Source: Collinsella aerofaciens
Lineage (GTDB): Bacteria; Actinomycetota; Coriobacteriia; Coriobacteriales; Coriobacteriaceae
Length of the DNA stretch: 64,000 nucleotides
Assembly (NCBI GenBank): GCA_008680965.1
Contig: NAKE01000001.1
Span: forward strand, 2,294,001 to 2,358,000
Reading direction: 5' to 3'
Shown here in pieces: positions 1 through 8,375 of this stretch. The notes under the pieces are model-generated. The model did no database searches and was not told the DNA's origin. It saw nothing but the letters and a program-made list of their open reading frames with translations. A program made the position numbers and the translations under genes. Every line of letters begins with the position of its first letter. Position 1 is the stretch's first letter.

Positions 1-227
1 CTTACTTTATCGGCGACATGGCCAATGACAAGCGAGCCGATAACGCTCACCACGGTGGAGATAGCGTTGGAGATGTTGTACTGCGCAAGCGTGATGCCCA
101 GGTCGCTTACGATGAGCGGCTGAAACAGGCTCATGCAGTTAACGAAAATCGTGTAGCACGTGGCCATGATCACAAAGCCGGAGGCCACCACGAGCCAGCC
201 GGGGAAAAATTTACGTTGCTGGGACAT
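1..227 (-). CDS. MFS transporter, N-terminal part (3' end outside window)
   Basis: Only the first 75 residues are in the window; the rest lies beyond base 1. The protein begins MSQQRKFFPGWLVVASGF and shows two hydrophobic helices (about 10-30 and 47-70), ending in the MFS loop pattern GHVADKV, close to the classic G-x-x-x-D-R/K motif after helix 2. The ATG at 227 has an AAGGAAC ribosome-binding site. It follows the M20 amidohydrolase gene by 40 nt on the same strand, so a peptide or amino-acid-conjugate uptake/degradation pair is plausible. The substrate cannot be read from this fragment. Confidence 0.8.
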   Translation of the reverse strand, partial: MSQQRKFFPGWLVVASGFVIMATCYTIFVNCMSLFQPLIVSDLGITLAQYNISNAISTVVSVIGSLVIGHVADKV

Positions 228-267
228 ACTGTTCCTTTTTTAAACAAACGAGTAGCAAGATTGGGTG

Positions 268-1563
268 CTACCGATGATCGGCGATGTAGCCCAAAGCGAC
301 GGCGGCATAAGCCGCGGCGCCGAGAGGAAGCTCGGCATCGTTAAAGCGCGCCTTGGGATGATGCTGGGCAAAATGCTCGTCCGTATCGGTCACGGCCGCG
401 CCCACCGTAAAGTACGCACTTGGGATCTCGCTCGAGATAAGCGCGAAGTCCTCGCTCGCCATGGCGTGGAATAGCGGCAGGAAGGCAGCCTTGGACAGCA
501 CCGCGCCCACGTAGCCAAGCGAGGCCTGGGTCATATCGCTGTCGAGCACGAGCGGCGGAACGTCCGAAAGCGTCTCGATGGTTGCCGGCGTACGATATGT
601 TGCGGCAACGCCGTTGACGACCTCCGCGATGCGGGTCTTAAGGTGAGCCATGAGCTCGACATCGAAGCCGCGCAGCGTTCCCTCGAGCACACAGGTGTCA
701 GGGATGACGTTGGCCGCCAAGCCGCCAGCGAACTTACCAACGGTAAGTGCGACTTCCTTGGCCGCTGGCACCTCGCGGGAGATAAGCTCCTGGAGCGCCA
801 GGTGCACATGGACGCCGGCCGTGATGGGGTCGATGCAGATCTCGGGGCTGGAACCGTGGCCACCCTTGCCCTGCAGCGTGATGCGGAAACCGTACACGCC
901 CGAGAGCGCCGGACTCCCATAGAGCACCAGGCCAAGCGGCGACTGGCTATTGACATGCATGGCAAAGGCGGCCTGGGGACGCGGGTTCTGCAGCAGACCG
1001 TCGGCGATGGCGGCGCGGGCACCCTCAAAGGTTTCCTCGCCCGGCTGGAACAGCAACTTAACTGTGGCGTTAGCGTCGACAAGCTCGGACTCGCGGGCCT
1101 TGAGCAAACGGGTCGCGCCGAGCAGCGCCGTCGCATGCATATCGTGGCCACAAGCGTGCATGCAGCCGTTGGTGGAAGCGAAAGGCTCGCCCGATTCCTC
1201 GACAACGGGCAGGGCATCCATGTCGCCGCGAAGCATGATGACCGTACCGGCCTGTTCGTCCGTGCAGACGCCATTGCCCTGGGCCGCGGCGGCACCGGCG
1301 CCGACAAGGCCCACAACACAGGAACCATCGACGAGCGTGGCAAATGGGATTTCCATCTCGGTCAGGCGCGCTTGAATATACGCAGAGGTCTGCGGGAGGC
1401 TATTACCCAGCTCGGGCATCTGGTGTAAATCGTGTCGCCACACAGCGAGCTCGTCTGCAAAAGCCTGAGCTTCTGCAACGAGACCGTCACCGATAGCGGC
1501 CTGCGCCGCTGCGGTGGCCTTGGGCGCTGATTGCGGTTGAAGATCGGACAGAGCTGGTGCCAT
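268..1563 (-). CDS. M20 family amidohydrolase/peptidase
   Basis: A 431-aa cytosolic metallohydrolase of the M20D (hippurate hydrolase/aminoacylase-like) group, expected to cleave N-acyl amino acids or related amides. Metal-site motifs are visible: GDMDALP at about 113-119, HACGHDMH at about 136-143 (the Cys/His pair typical of M20D), FQPGEE, and the lid motif GGHGSSPE. Near the end ASEDF supplies a further ligand. A longer frame reaches 1617, but the ATG at 1563 has GGAGG seven bases upstream and fits family length, so I chose it. It sits between an EamA exporter and an MFS transporter on the same strand. The exact substrate is unknown. Confidence 0.9.
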   Translation of the reverse strand: MAPALSDLQPQSAPKATAAAQAAIGDGLVAEAQAFADELAVWRHDLHQMPELGNSLPQTSAYIQARLTEMEIPFATLVDGSCVVGLVGAGAAAAQGNGVCTDEQAGTVIMLRGDMDALPVVEESGEPFASTNGCMHACGHDMHATALLGATRLLKARESELVDANATVKLLFQPGEETFEGARAAIADGLLQNPRPQAAFAMHVNSQSPLGLVLYGSPALSGVYGFRITLQGKGGHGSSPEICIDPITAGVHVHLALQELISREVPAAKEVALTVGKFAGGLAANVIPDTCVLEGTLRGFDVELMAHLKTRIAEVVNGVAATYRTPATIETLSDVPPLVLDSDMTQASLGYVGAVLSKAAFLPLFHAMASEDFALISSEIPSAYFTVGAAVTDTDEHFAQHHPKARFNDAELPLGAAAYAAVALGYIADHR

Positions 1564-1641
1564 AAATGCCCTCCAGTAACGTTTTTGCAGCAAGCACTTT
1601 GATAGCGTAAAGTGCAAGGTACAACTTTAAGGGCGACGCAT

Positions 1642-1667
1642 AAAAAATGCCGCCCCGAGAGGGCGGC
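1642..1667 (-). terminator. Intrinsic terminator after the EamA gene
   Basis: A 7-bp GC hairpin (GCCGCCC, loop CGAGA, GGGCGGC) is followed on the minus strand by six T residues. It lies between the EamA-type exporter and the M20 gene, so these are probably separate transcripts. Confidence 0.85.
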
Positions 1668-1679
1668 GCAACAAGTTGT

Positions 1680-2663
1680 TTACAATTGCGGGCGCGGCTT
1701 TTTGCGCAAAAAATCGAAGTGAGTCTCGCTCAAGATAATCGACAGGAAGATAAGCACGAAGCCGGCGAGCAGGCGCGAGGTGAGCGCCTCCCCCATCAGC
1801 AGCACCGAAAACAACACGCCCGAAGGCGACTCCATCGAAAGAAGCAGTGAGCCCGTCGAGGCGGGGACATGCGCCAAACCGACGTTTTGGACGAGCAGCG
1901 CCACGCATGTGCAGCCCACCGAGAGGAAAACAGCCACACCGATAAACTCCGGCGTCCATGCAGAGAGGGGCGCCTGAGTCTCGAATAGCAGCGACGTGAT
2001 TAAACTCAAAACGCCATTGCCCACAAACATCCAAAACGTGATGACGTTGATGTCCATCTTGCGACCGTACTTGGCAGTCACCGCCATCTGGATGGCGAAG
2101 AAGATCGCGCCGCCCAAGGTAATAACATCGCCGGCATTGAACTCGACGCTATCGAGCGCTACCAGGCCAATACCCGCCAGGCACAACAACGCTGCACCCA
2201 GGTTATACCGGGTAAGCTTTTCACCGCTCAGGACATAGCTTGCAAACGGCACAAGGATGCAATACGTGCCGGTCAAAAAAGCGCTCTTGCCCGCCGTGGT
2301 CTGTGCCAGGCCGATCGTCTGCAAACCGTAGGCACCCCACATGAGCGCGCCCATGCCAAGCCCGACGATCAGGTTGCGGGCATTGAAATGAGCGATGATG
2401 CGCTTATGGAAAATTGCAAACATAACCAGTGATGCCGGGAGAAAGCGAACATAGACCAGCTCGAACACCGGAATGGTGTCGAGTGCGTCCTTCATAGTGG
2501 TAAAGGAGTAGCCCCAGATAATCGCCACCGAAAGCAGTAGAACTTTCCAGAACAACGGCGAGCGTGCGCCGGCACCCCGGGGAATACCACCCGCGCCCAA
2601 ATCCTCACGGGCTACAGGGCTATCGGGCATGTTTTCGATTTCGTTGGCAGCGTATTGGGCCAT
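1680..2663 (-). CDS. EamA/DMT superfamily transporter
   Basis: A 327-aa membrane protein with about ten predicted helices in two EamA repeats, the usual architecture of drug/metabolite exporters of the RhaT/YdcZ type. The first repeat contains IIWGYSFTTMKDAL, a typical EamA N-terminal pattern; the second starts near residue 175 and includes the PASTGSLLLSMESPSG stretch common in this family. Residues 1-35 form a polar cytoplasmic tail. A GTG at 2678 is possible, but the ATG at 2663 has AGGA seven bases upstream. Substrate unknown. It is followed by its own terminator. Confidence 0.85.
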   Translation of the reverse strand: MAQYAANEIENMPDSPVAREDLGAGGIPRGAGARSPLFWKVLLLSVAIIWGYSFTTMKDALDTIPVFELVYVRFLPASLVMFAIFHKRIIAHFNARNLIVGLGMGALMWGAYGLQTIGLAQTTAGKSAFLTGTYCILVPFASYVLSGEKLTRYNLGAALLCLAGIGLVALDSVEFNAGDVITLGGAIFFAIQMAVTAKYGRKMDINVITFWMFVGNGVLSLITSLLFETQAPLSAWTPEFIGVAVFLSVGCTCVALLVQNVGLAHVPASTGSLLLSMESPSGVLFSVLLMGEALTSRLLAGFVLIFLSIILSETHFDFLRKKPRPQL

Positions 2664-2863
2664 GGAACATCCTCGCACTCAATCTGGGCGTGGTGTCCGC
2701 ACGCGTATGGCTGCGTGCCGCCTCATGGTCAAATAAAAACGGGACGCGCCGGACCCCCGGCACGCCCCGCTACTGTAGCAACAACCAAGCAGCTCATGCA
2801 ATTCACTCAACTAAAGCGTCGAGCCGGAAGGCCTCGATGTTCCGTCAACGCCACATTGTCGCG

Positions 2864-5053
2864 CTAAATCAATTTGGTCGACTCCAGCTTTTCGATAATC
2901 CAGTCGTTGGCTTTGATGACCGGGCGGCGGAAGACGACGCCCAGGGCCAGCGACGGAATCAGATAGCTCGCCAGAATGCCTAGCTCAATCCAGTACTCCA
3001 TATGGTAGGCACCGGCCATGGCGGCATGCATGGCGTTGATGCCGTGAGTAAACGGCAGGAACGGGTAGATCGCCTGGAACACAGGGCCGGTCATCTCGAT
3101 GGGGAACGTACCGCCCGAACCGCCGACCTGCATAACCAACAGCACGACAGCGAGCGCCTTACCGATATCGCCAAACGACACGGTGAGCGTGTAGACAATA
3201 TTGGAGAACACGAGACTCGCGACCCAGCCGGCAAGTACAAACTGCAGCGGGTTGTCGCATTGGATGCCAAAGAACAGGATGTCGCCCGCGCACACGAGTG
3301 TCGCCTGCAGCAGGGCCAGACCTCCAAAGAACAGGTAGCGGCCCAGGTAGATCTCGTGCAGGCGCACGGGGATCAGCTCGTTGATGAGCTCATCGTCAAC
3401 CGATACCTTCATCATGGCCGCCAGCACGATCGAGCCGACCCACAGCGACAGGATCGTATAGAACGGCGCCATGGCCGAACCGTAATTGCGGATCGGATAG
3501 ACCGGCTTGCGGTCGAGCGCGACGGGGCCGGAAAGCGACACGGCCAAACCCTCGGGATCGTTGCCGATCATCGTCTTGATCGTGGCAAGGTCGTCCGACA
3601 TCAGGGCGCCATCGAGCTCGTCCTTAAAGGCGCTGATCTTGTCCGATGCCTCACCCAGCTGATCGGAAGCCTTGTTGACCAGCGTCGCAGCCTTGGAGAG
3701 GCCCTTTGCGAGCGAGCCAGAGGCGTCGGTCAGACCGCTCACGGCGCTATCCAAGTCACCCGAGATACCGTTCAGGGAATCCAGAACGCCCGAAATGGTC
3801 TTCTTGAGCTCCTTGGCCTTAACCGAGAACGTGGAATCGTAGTCGGACTTGGCTCCCGAGATACCCGCCTTGGCATCGGCGATGGCCTGGTCGACCTCGG
3901 CACGCGAGTTGTTGACCTCCGCCATGCCGTCCGAAAGGGACTTTGCGGTCGCCGTCAGGTCCTTCGCATTGTTGCGGTACTCCACGGCAATTCTGCCCAG
4001 CGACGTCGCAGCGGACTCGAGACCGTCTTTGAGCTTGTCATCACTTACCTGGTCGGCAAGGTTACGGAGCTGATCGGTCATCGCATCGATATCGTCAGCA
4101 CGCGTATTGAGCGCCGCTGCGGCTTCGTTGAGCTGAGACACCGTAAGGTCAACATGCTGATTCGCGGCATCGAATGCCTTCGCAAGCTCGGCGGACACGT
4201 TGTCGAACGAGCCCGCGCTTCCGTCAATCGCCGCGTCAACGGCATCGTTGGCGGCCTTGAGCGCTTCCTTGGAATCATTGATGCCACTCTTGGCGTGCTC
4301 CATCAGCTGCTTCGTCGACTCATCAACGGTGCCCGTCTGCTTGAGCATGCCGCCCGCCGATGTCAGTGAATCGGACGTGGAGCTCAAAATGCCCGCGAGC
4401 GACGTCGCACTCGCCTGAACGTCCTGCAGGTCCTCGACCGAATCGCCCAGCGTCGAGGACAGATTGGCGATAAAGCTGCTCACCTGGTCGGTACTCATAT
4501 AGTCGAGCAGGCTGGACACGGTCTTAAGGCCGATGGTCGTGATGGTCTTGGTAAAGGTCTCGTTGACCTGACTCTGGACGGCGCTCGAACCCTTTTCAGT
4601 CACGATCTGTGCGATGGCGTTGGCCTTCTGATTCTCATAGAACTCGATATCGGCGTGCTTCACCTCGGTCGAGAAAAGCGTCATCATGTCGGCGCTAAAC
4701 GTTTTAGGGATAACGACGGCAGCGTAGTACGCGCCCGACTTAACGCCCTCAATCGCCTTATCACGGTCGTTGAGGACGACCCAGTCGAAGTTCTCGTTGC
4801 CGCGCAGGGTGGCGGTTACGTTTTCGCCCACGTTGACCTCGACGGGAATCAGATCGCTCTCGTAACCCTCATCGGTGTTGACCACTGCAATCTTAAGGTT
4901 GCCGGTATTGCCGTAGGGATCCCAGCTTCCGGCGATGTTAAACCATGCATAGAGACATGGCACGATGATCAGGCCCATCACGACGACCATGCCGATCACG
5001 GAGCGAGACACGTTTTGGACATCGCGCTTAAACAGGTGCAGGATGTTTTTCAT
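2864..5053 (-). CDS. YhgE/Pip family membrane protein
   Basis: A 729-aa protein of the YhgE/Pip (phage infection protein) family, ABC-2-like membrane proteins related to ESX/type VII accessory and phage-receptor proteins. The N-terminal helix (about 18-36) is followed by the diagnostic YAWFNIAGSWDPYGNTGNLK block, a long extracytoplasmic region rich in coiled coil (about 190-480), and five or six C-terminal helices with the YPFLPFTHGINAMH motif. The ATG follows the TAA of the upstream paralogue with no gap, and AGGAGGTGA lies inside that gene's end, so the two are translationally coupled. Function beyond the family name is not known. Confidence 0.9.
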   Translation of the reverse strand: MKNILHLFKRDVQNVSRSVIGMVVVMGLIIVPCLYAWFNIAGSWDPYGNTGNLKIAVVNTDEGYESDLIPVEVNVGENVTATLRGNENFDWVVLNDRDKAIEGVKSGAYYAAVVIPKTFSADMMTLFSTEVKHADIEFYENQKANAIAQIVTEKGSSAVQSQVNETFTKTITTIGLKTVSSLLDYMSTDQVSSFIANLSSTLGDSVEDLQDVQASATSLAGILSSTSDSLTSAGGMLKQTGTVDESTKQLMEHAKSGINDSKEALKAANDAVDAAIDGSAGSFDNVSAELAKAFDAANQHVDLTVSQLNEAAAALNTRADDIDAMTDQLRNLADQVSDDKLKDGLESAATSLGRIAVEYRNNAKDLTATAKSLSDGMAEVNNSRAEVDQAIADAKAGISGAKSDYDSTFSVKAKELKKTISGVLDSLNGISGDLDSAVSGLTDASGSLAKGLSKAATLVNKASDQLGEASDKISAFKDELDGALMSDDLATIKTMIGNDPEGLAVSLSGPVALDRKPVYPIRNYGSAMAPFYTILSLWVGSIVLAAMMKVSVDDELINELIPVRLHEIYLGRYLFFGGLALLQATLVCAGDILFFGIQCDNPLQFVLAGWVASLVFSNIVYTLTVSFGDIGKALAVVLLVMQVGGSGGTFPIEMTGPVFQAIYPFLPFTHGINAMHAAMAGAYHMEYWIELGILASYLIPSLALGVVFRRPVIKANDWIIEKLESTKLI

Positions 5054-7879
5054 TTATGCCTCACCTCCTTTAGAGTGCTTGCCAAGCGAGGTGGTGTCCC
5101 CGTCGTTTCCGTTTACGTTGTCAGCGCCGTCGGCATCTTGAGCCTTACGATGCGCACCGATATGCGACAGACGGCTCGTAGGCTGTTCGCCTCCCTTGGC
5201 GCCACGCTCGCTGGCGTTGAGACCAAACATGCGACGGGCGGCAGGGATGGCAGCCGTGTGCTCGCGCATCTCGCGGCGAAGGTCCTCGTCCGAAAGCGCC
5301 GAGATACGCATCTGGGTATTGAGGCTCGCACGGATGTATTCGATGTTGATGAGCCAGCCGCAGATGGCGATAACCGAAATGATCCAGATAACGAGCAGGA
5401 TGATCTTGCCGTTATTGTCGATATCGAGCACCGTCGAAAGCACAAAGAGCAGAACCTGCACGCCTACCACGGCGGCAAAACCGCCCTTGATGTAGTACGG
5501 GTAGCGATGCTCAAACGCCACGGCATGATCGAGCAGCTCGCGACGGTACGAATCCGAATCGAGTATGACGCGCATGGCCGTGCGCAGCGAATAGCGCTGG
5601 CGCGGCAGGTCGTTGGACTCGCAGATCATGAGGCCCGTCGTGGAAAGCTGCTTGTCAAAGAGCAGGTTGAGGTTGAGCAGCAGCGGACGCAGCTGCAAGC
5701 CAATAAAGAGTGCGATGGCAAGGAACACGCCCAGGATGCACAGGTTGAACAGGTAGTTGAACGAATACATGCCACCGACGGTCTCGCGCAGCAGGTTGAT
5801 GCCATAGGTGAAGGGCAGCAGCGGATGCAGCCATTGGAAGAAGCCGGGCATCATCTCGATGGGATACATGCCCGACGAGCCGGGGATCTGCACAATGACG
5901 AGGATGACGCCAATGGCTTTACCGATATGCTTAAACGTGGTGGACAGCGCATAGATGATGTTGACGTAGGTGAACGAAATAGCGATGCCGCCCAGTACAA
6001 AGAGCAGCGGATTGACGCACTGAACGCCAATGACCAGATCTCCCACCGTAACGATGATGGCCTGCAACGCACCCAGGATCACCAGCAGCAGCCAGCGGCC
6101 AAAGTAGCCCTGACGCGCCGTAAAGCTACCGATGCCCTCGCGGTCGACCTCGAGTTTATAGATAGCGATGAGCACATAGCCGCCTACCCACAGCGCCAGA
6201 TTGGTGTAGAAGGGCGCGATGCCCGAGCCAAAGCTCTTGACCGGATAGATTGACTTGGACGTCAGCTCAACCGGAGATGCCATGAAATCTGCCACGTCAT
6301 TGACGTCGACGTCCATGAGGTCGGCTAACTCGCCCATAGACTCAGAGGTCTGCAGCGCCGCAATGTCATTGGCGGCGGTCGCGAGCTTGTCCTGAACCTT
6401 GGCAAGGGAGGCGTCGGTTTGGGACAGCGTGGTCTTTGCCTGCTTGAGCGTGGCGTCGAGCTGCGCCAGCGTGCCGCGCGCGCTCGCTATCGTGGGGGTC
6501 ATACCCGACACAATGCCGGTCAAATCGCCCGAAACGGCGGCAAAGGAGTCAAGCGCGCTCGAAGCCTTCGGAAGTGCGTTCTGACCCAGATCGGTCTGAG
6601 CCTGACCGAGGTTAGCCGTACCGGTCTGAATTGCCGCGTTGAGTGCGTTGCTCGCGTTCGAGATTGCCGTAGCGTCGTTTGCCATGGCGCTCGACTGTGC
6701 AGAAAGGCCATCCTTGATGCTCTGCAGCTTCTGGTTTTGCTCGCGAAGCGAATCGATGGTCGATACAATGCGCGCGTCAATTTCCTCGGAACCTGTCGAC
6801 GTGTCATTAACGAGAATCTCCAAGTGCCCGATAACGGCCTTATTGTGATCGATCGTCGCCTGGAGAGACTCGAGCGAGTTGTCGATGCGGGTGGTCGTAG
6901 ATGTGACCGTACCCGTTAGCTTGCCAATCGCAGCGTTCGCGGAGGCTGACGTCTTGGTGAGTGCAAGGCTACCTTCCGAGAGTGCCTTGGAGAGCGAGGT
7001 GATAGAGTTGCCCGCCGTGGCGCGAGCCTCGCCCAGCAGGTCGTTGCCCTGGGAGATTGCCTGCGTCAGCGACGGTGCCTGACCTTGCAAGCCGGCAAGC
7101 GCCGCATCAGCCGAGGCGATAGCGCCACTCGTCTTATCGATGGCGGCATTCATATCGCCAATCGAATCGCGCACCTCACCCAAGGTGTCGGATGCCTCGG
7201 ACACCGAACTTGTCAGCGAGTCCTGAGTCTGGGTTGCCTTGTCCTTTAAATCGACACCGGCATCCTTGGCGATACTGGCAACAGTCTCGCCCACCGTGGA
7301 GACAAACTCCGAGTTGATCTGCTCCTCGATGGTGTTGGCACCGGTATCGGTGACCTTGGGCGCAATGGCGCTCTTCTTCTCATTGACGTAATAGGTGAGC
7401 TTCGGCTGATGGTAATTGCCATCGAGCATCGAGACAAGATTGTCGGAGAAGTTCTTGGGGATTACGATCGCCGCGTAGTATTCCCCGCTCTCGACGCCCT
7501 CTTTGGCATCGGCAGCCGAGTCGACGAAGGTCCAGCCCAGCTGATCGTTTTCCTTGAGCTGATCGACGACCTGGTCGCCCGCGTTGAGCTCGCCCACCAA
7601 GTCATTCTGAGTGCCCTGATCGTTGTTGGCGATGGCAATCTTGATACCTTGGGTGTTTCCGTACGGATCCCAGTTTGCCACGATGTTGTACCAGGCATAC
7701 AGCGAGGGGATAACGCACACGCCCAGGGTAACCACCAAGGCGACGGGGTTCACAAGCAGTCGCTTAATGTCGCGCTTGAATATCGCAAAGGAGACCTTTG
7801 CGTTGGATAGTTTGCTGCCGAGACTCACGCTTGGACCATCCATCCTGTCGTTGAATCGAATCGTACTATCGACAACCAT
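5054..7879 (-). CDS. YhgE/Pip family membrane protein with extra C-terminal domain
   Basis: A second YhgE/Pip protein, about 941 aa. It has the same block YAWYNIVANWDPYGNTQG near the N terminus, a long Ala/Ser/Thr-rich coiled-coil ectodomain, and the C-terminal helix bundle with LHPLLPFTYGINLLRE. Unlike its neighbour it carries about 200 further residues with two extra membrane helices around VVGVQVLLFVLSTVL and IILLVIWIISVIAICGW, ending in a charged, glycine-rich tail. The start is uncertain: ATG at 7879 is used, while TTG at 7912 and ATG at 7843 are alternatives, and none has a strong ribosome-binding site. It is co-transcribed with the downstream paralogue. Confidence 0.85.
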   Translation of the reverse strand: MVVDSTIRFNDRMDGPSVSLGSKLSNAKVSFAIFKRDIKRLLVNPVALVVTLGVCVIPSLYAWYNIVANWDPYGNTQGIKIAIANNDQGTQNDLVGELNAGDQVVDQLKENDQLGWTFVDSAADAKEGVESGEYYAAIVIPKNFSDNLVSMLDGNYHQPKLTYYVNEKKSAIAPKVTDTGANTIEEQINSEFVSTVGETVASIAKDAGVDLKDKATQTQDSLTSSVSEASDTLGEVRDSIGDMNAAIDKTSGAIASADAALAGLQGQAPSLTQAISQGNDLLGEARATAGNSITSLSKALSEGSLALTKTSASANAAIGKLTGTVTSTTTRIDNSLESLQATIDHNKAVIGHLEILVNDTSTGSEEIDARIVSTIDSLREQNQKLQSIKDGLSAQSSAMANDATAISNASNALNAAIQTGTANLGQAQTDLGQNALPKASSALDSFAAVSGDLTGIVSGMTPTIASARGTLAQLDATLKQAKTTLSQTDASLAKVQDKLATAANDIAALQTSESMGELADLMDVDVNDVADFMASPVELTSKSIYPVKSFGSGIAPFYTNLALWVGGYVLIAIYKLEVDREGIGSFTARQGYFGRWLLLVILGALQAIIVTVGDLVIGVQCVNPLLFVLGGIAISFTYVNIIYALSTTFKHIGKAIGVILVIVQIPGSSGMYPIEMMPGFFQWLHPLLPFTYGINLLRETVGGMYSFNYLFNLCILGVFLAIALFIGLQLRPLLLNLNLLFDKQLSTTGLMICESNDLPRQRYSLRTAMRVILDSDSYRRELLDHAVAFEHRYPYYIKGGFAAVVGVQVLLFVLSTVLDIDNNGKIILLVIWIISVIAICGWLINIEYIRASLNTQMRISALSDEDLRREMREHTAAIPAARRMFGLNASERGAKGGEQPTSRLSHIGAHRKAQDADGADNVNGNDGDTTSLGKHSKGGEA

Positions 7880-8030
7880 TGTACGTAGGCGCTTTAGTGC
7901 CTCGCGGCACAATGGTGCTGAGTTTTGCGGGTAGCAATATACTACGAAGATGAGTTAGTGTACAGTTGTACAGTATCTTTAATTTCAGCAGGTCACAAAA
8001 CCACAGCCCGCACAAATTAGCAATCCGAAT

Positions 8031-8139
8031 AGTCATTGGGAACGTTCTTAAACGACTAGTCAAACAAGAACGTCCCCAACGACTACCCATATAAGAACGT
8101 TCCCAATGACTACTCATTTAAGTCTGTCCCCAATGAGTA
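8031..8139. repeat. GTCCC-type short repeats with 20-bp perfect inverted repeat
   Basis: AGTCATTGGGAACGTTCTTA at 8031-8050 is perfectly repeated in inverted orientation at 8092-8111. Degenerate direct copies sit at 8066-8085 (AAGAACGTCCCCAACGACT) and about 8120-8139 (AAGTCTGTCCCCAATGAGTA), giving a spacing of roughly 26 bp. The core resembles other short motifs in this window near 10566, 11126 and 30798. Confidence 0.85.
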
Positions 8140-8204
8140 CCCCGCCGCAGGTTAAGCATAAGCCAGCGAGCGGGTCGCATTTGAGACAAGGTGACGTGAA
8201 ACGA

Positions 8205-8233
8205 AAGGGCGCTGACCTTCTGGTCGCGCCCTT
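8205..8233 (-). terminator. Candidate terminator downstream of htpG
   Basis: A hairpin with stem AAGGGCG-GACC/GGTC-CGCCCTT is followed on the minus strand by TTTCGTTT. It lies about 145 nt after the htpG stop. The T-tract is weak, so termination is only probable. Confidence 0.6.
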
Positions 8234-8268
8234 GAAGTTGAACGTCAGATTGTCCAAATGCGGCCCGC

Positions 8269-8374
8269 GCAGCGTCGGCCGGTCCGCCGTTCGGTAGAAC
8301 GGCGGAACCCCCCCAATTGCCGCTCTGGCGGGCTTGCAGCGTCGGCCGGTTACGCGGTTTGGTAAAACCGCGTA
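8269..8374 (-). repeat. Two units of constant 15-mer plus GGTA-loop hairpin
   Basis: GCAGCGTCGGCCGGT occurs at 8269-8283 and again at 8336-8350. Each copy is followed directly by a perfect hairpin with a GGTA loop, but with different stems: CCGCCGTTC/GAACGGCGG (8284-8305) and TACGCGGTTT/AAACCGCGTA (8351-8374). The second hairpin ends one base from the htpG stop codon. Confidence 0.85.
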
Positions 8375-8375
8375 A

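Larger units (their letters stand above)
7880..8375. other. Repeat-rich intergenic region between yhgE and htpG
   Basis: No coding gene seen. The right half contains a family of short repeats with GTCCC/GGGAAC cores (8031-8139), a terminator-like hairpin (8205-8233) and two copies of a constant 15-mer plus hairpin next to the htpG stop codon. The left part (7880-8030) is AT-rich and probably holds the promoter of the yhgE pair. Confidence 0.7.
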
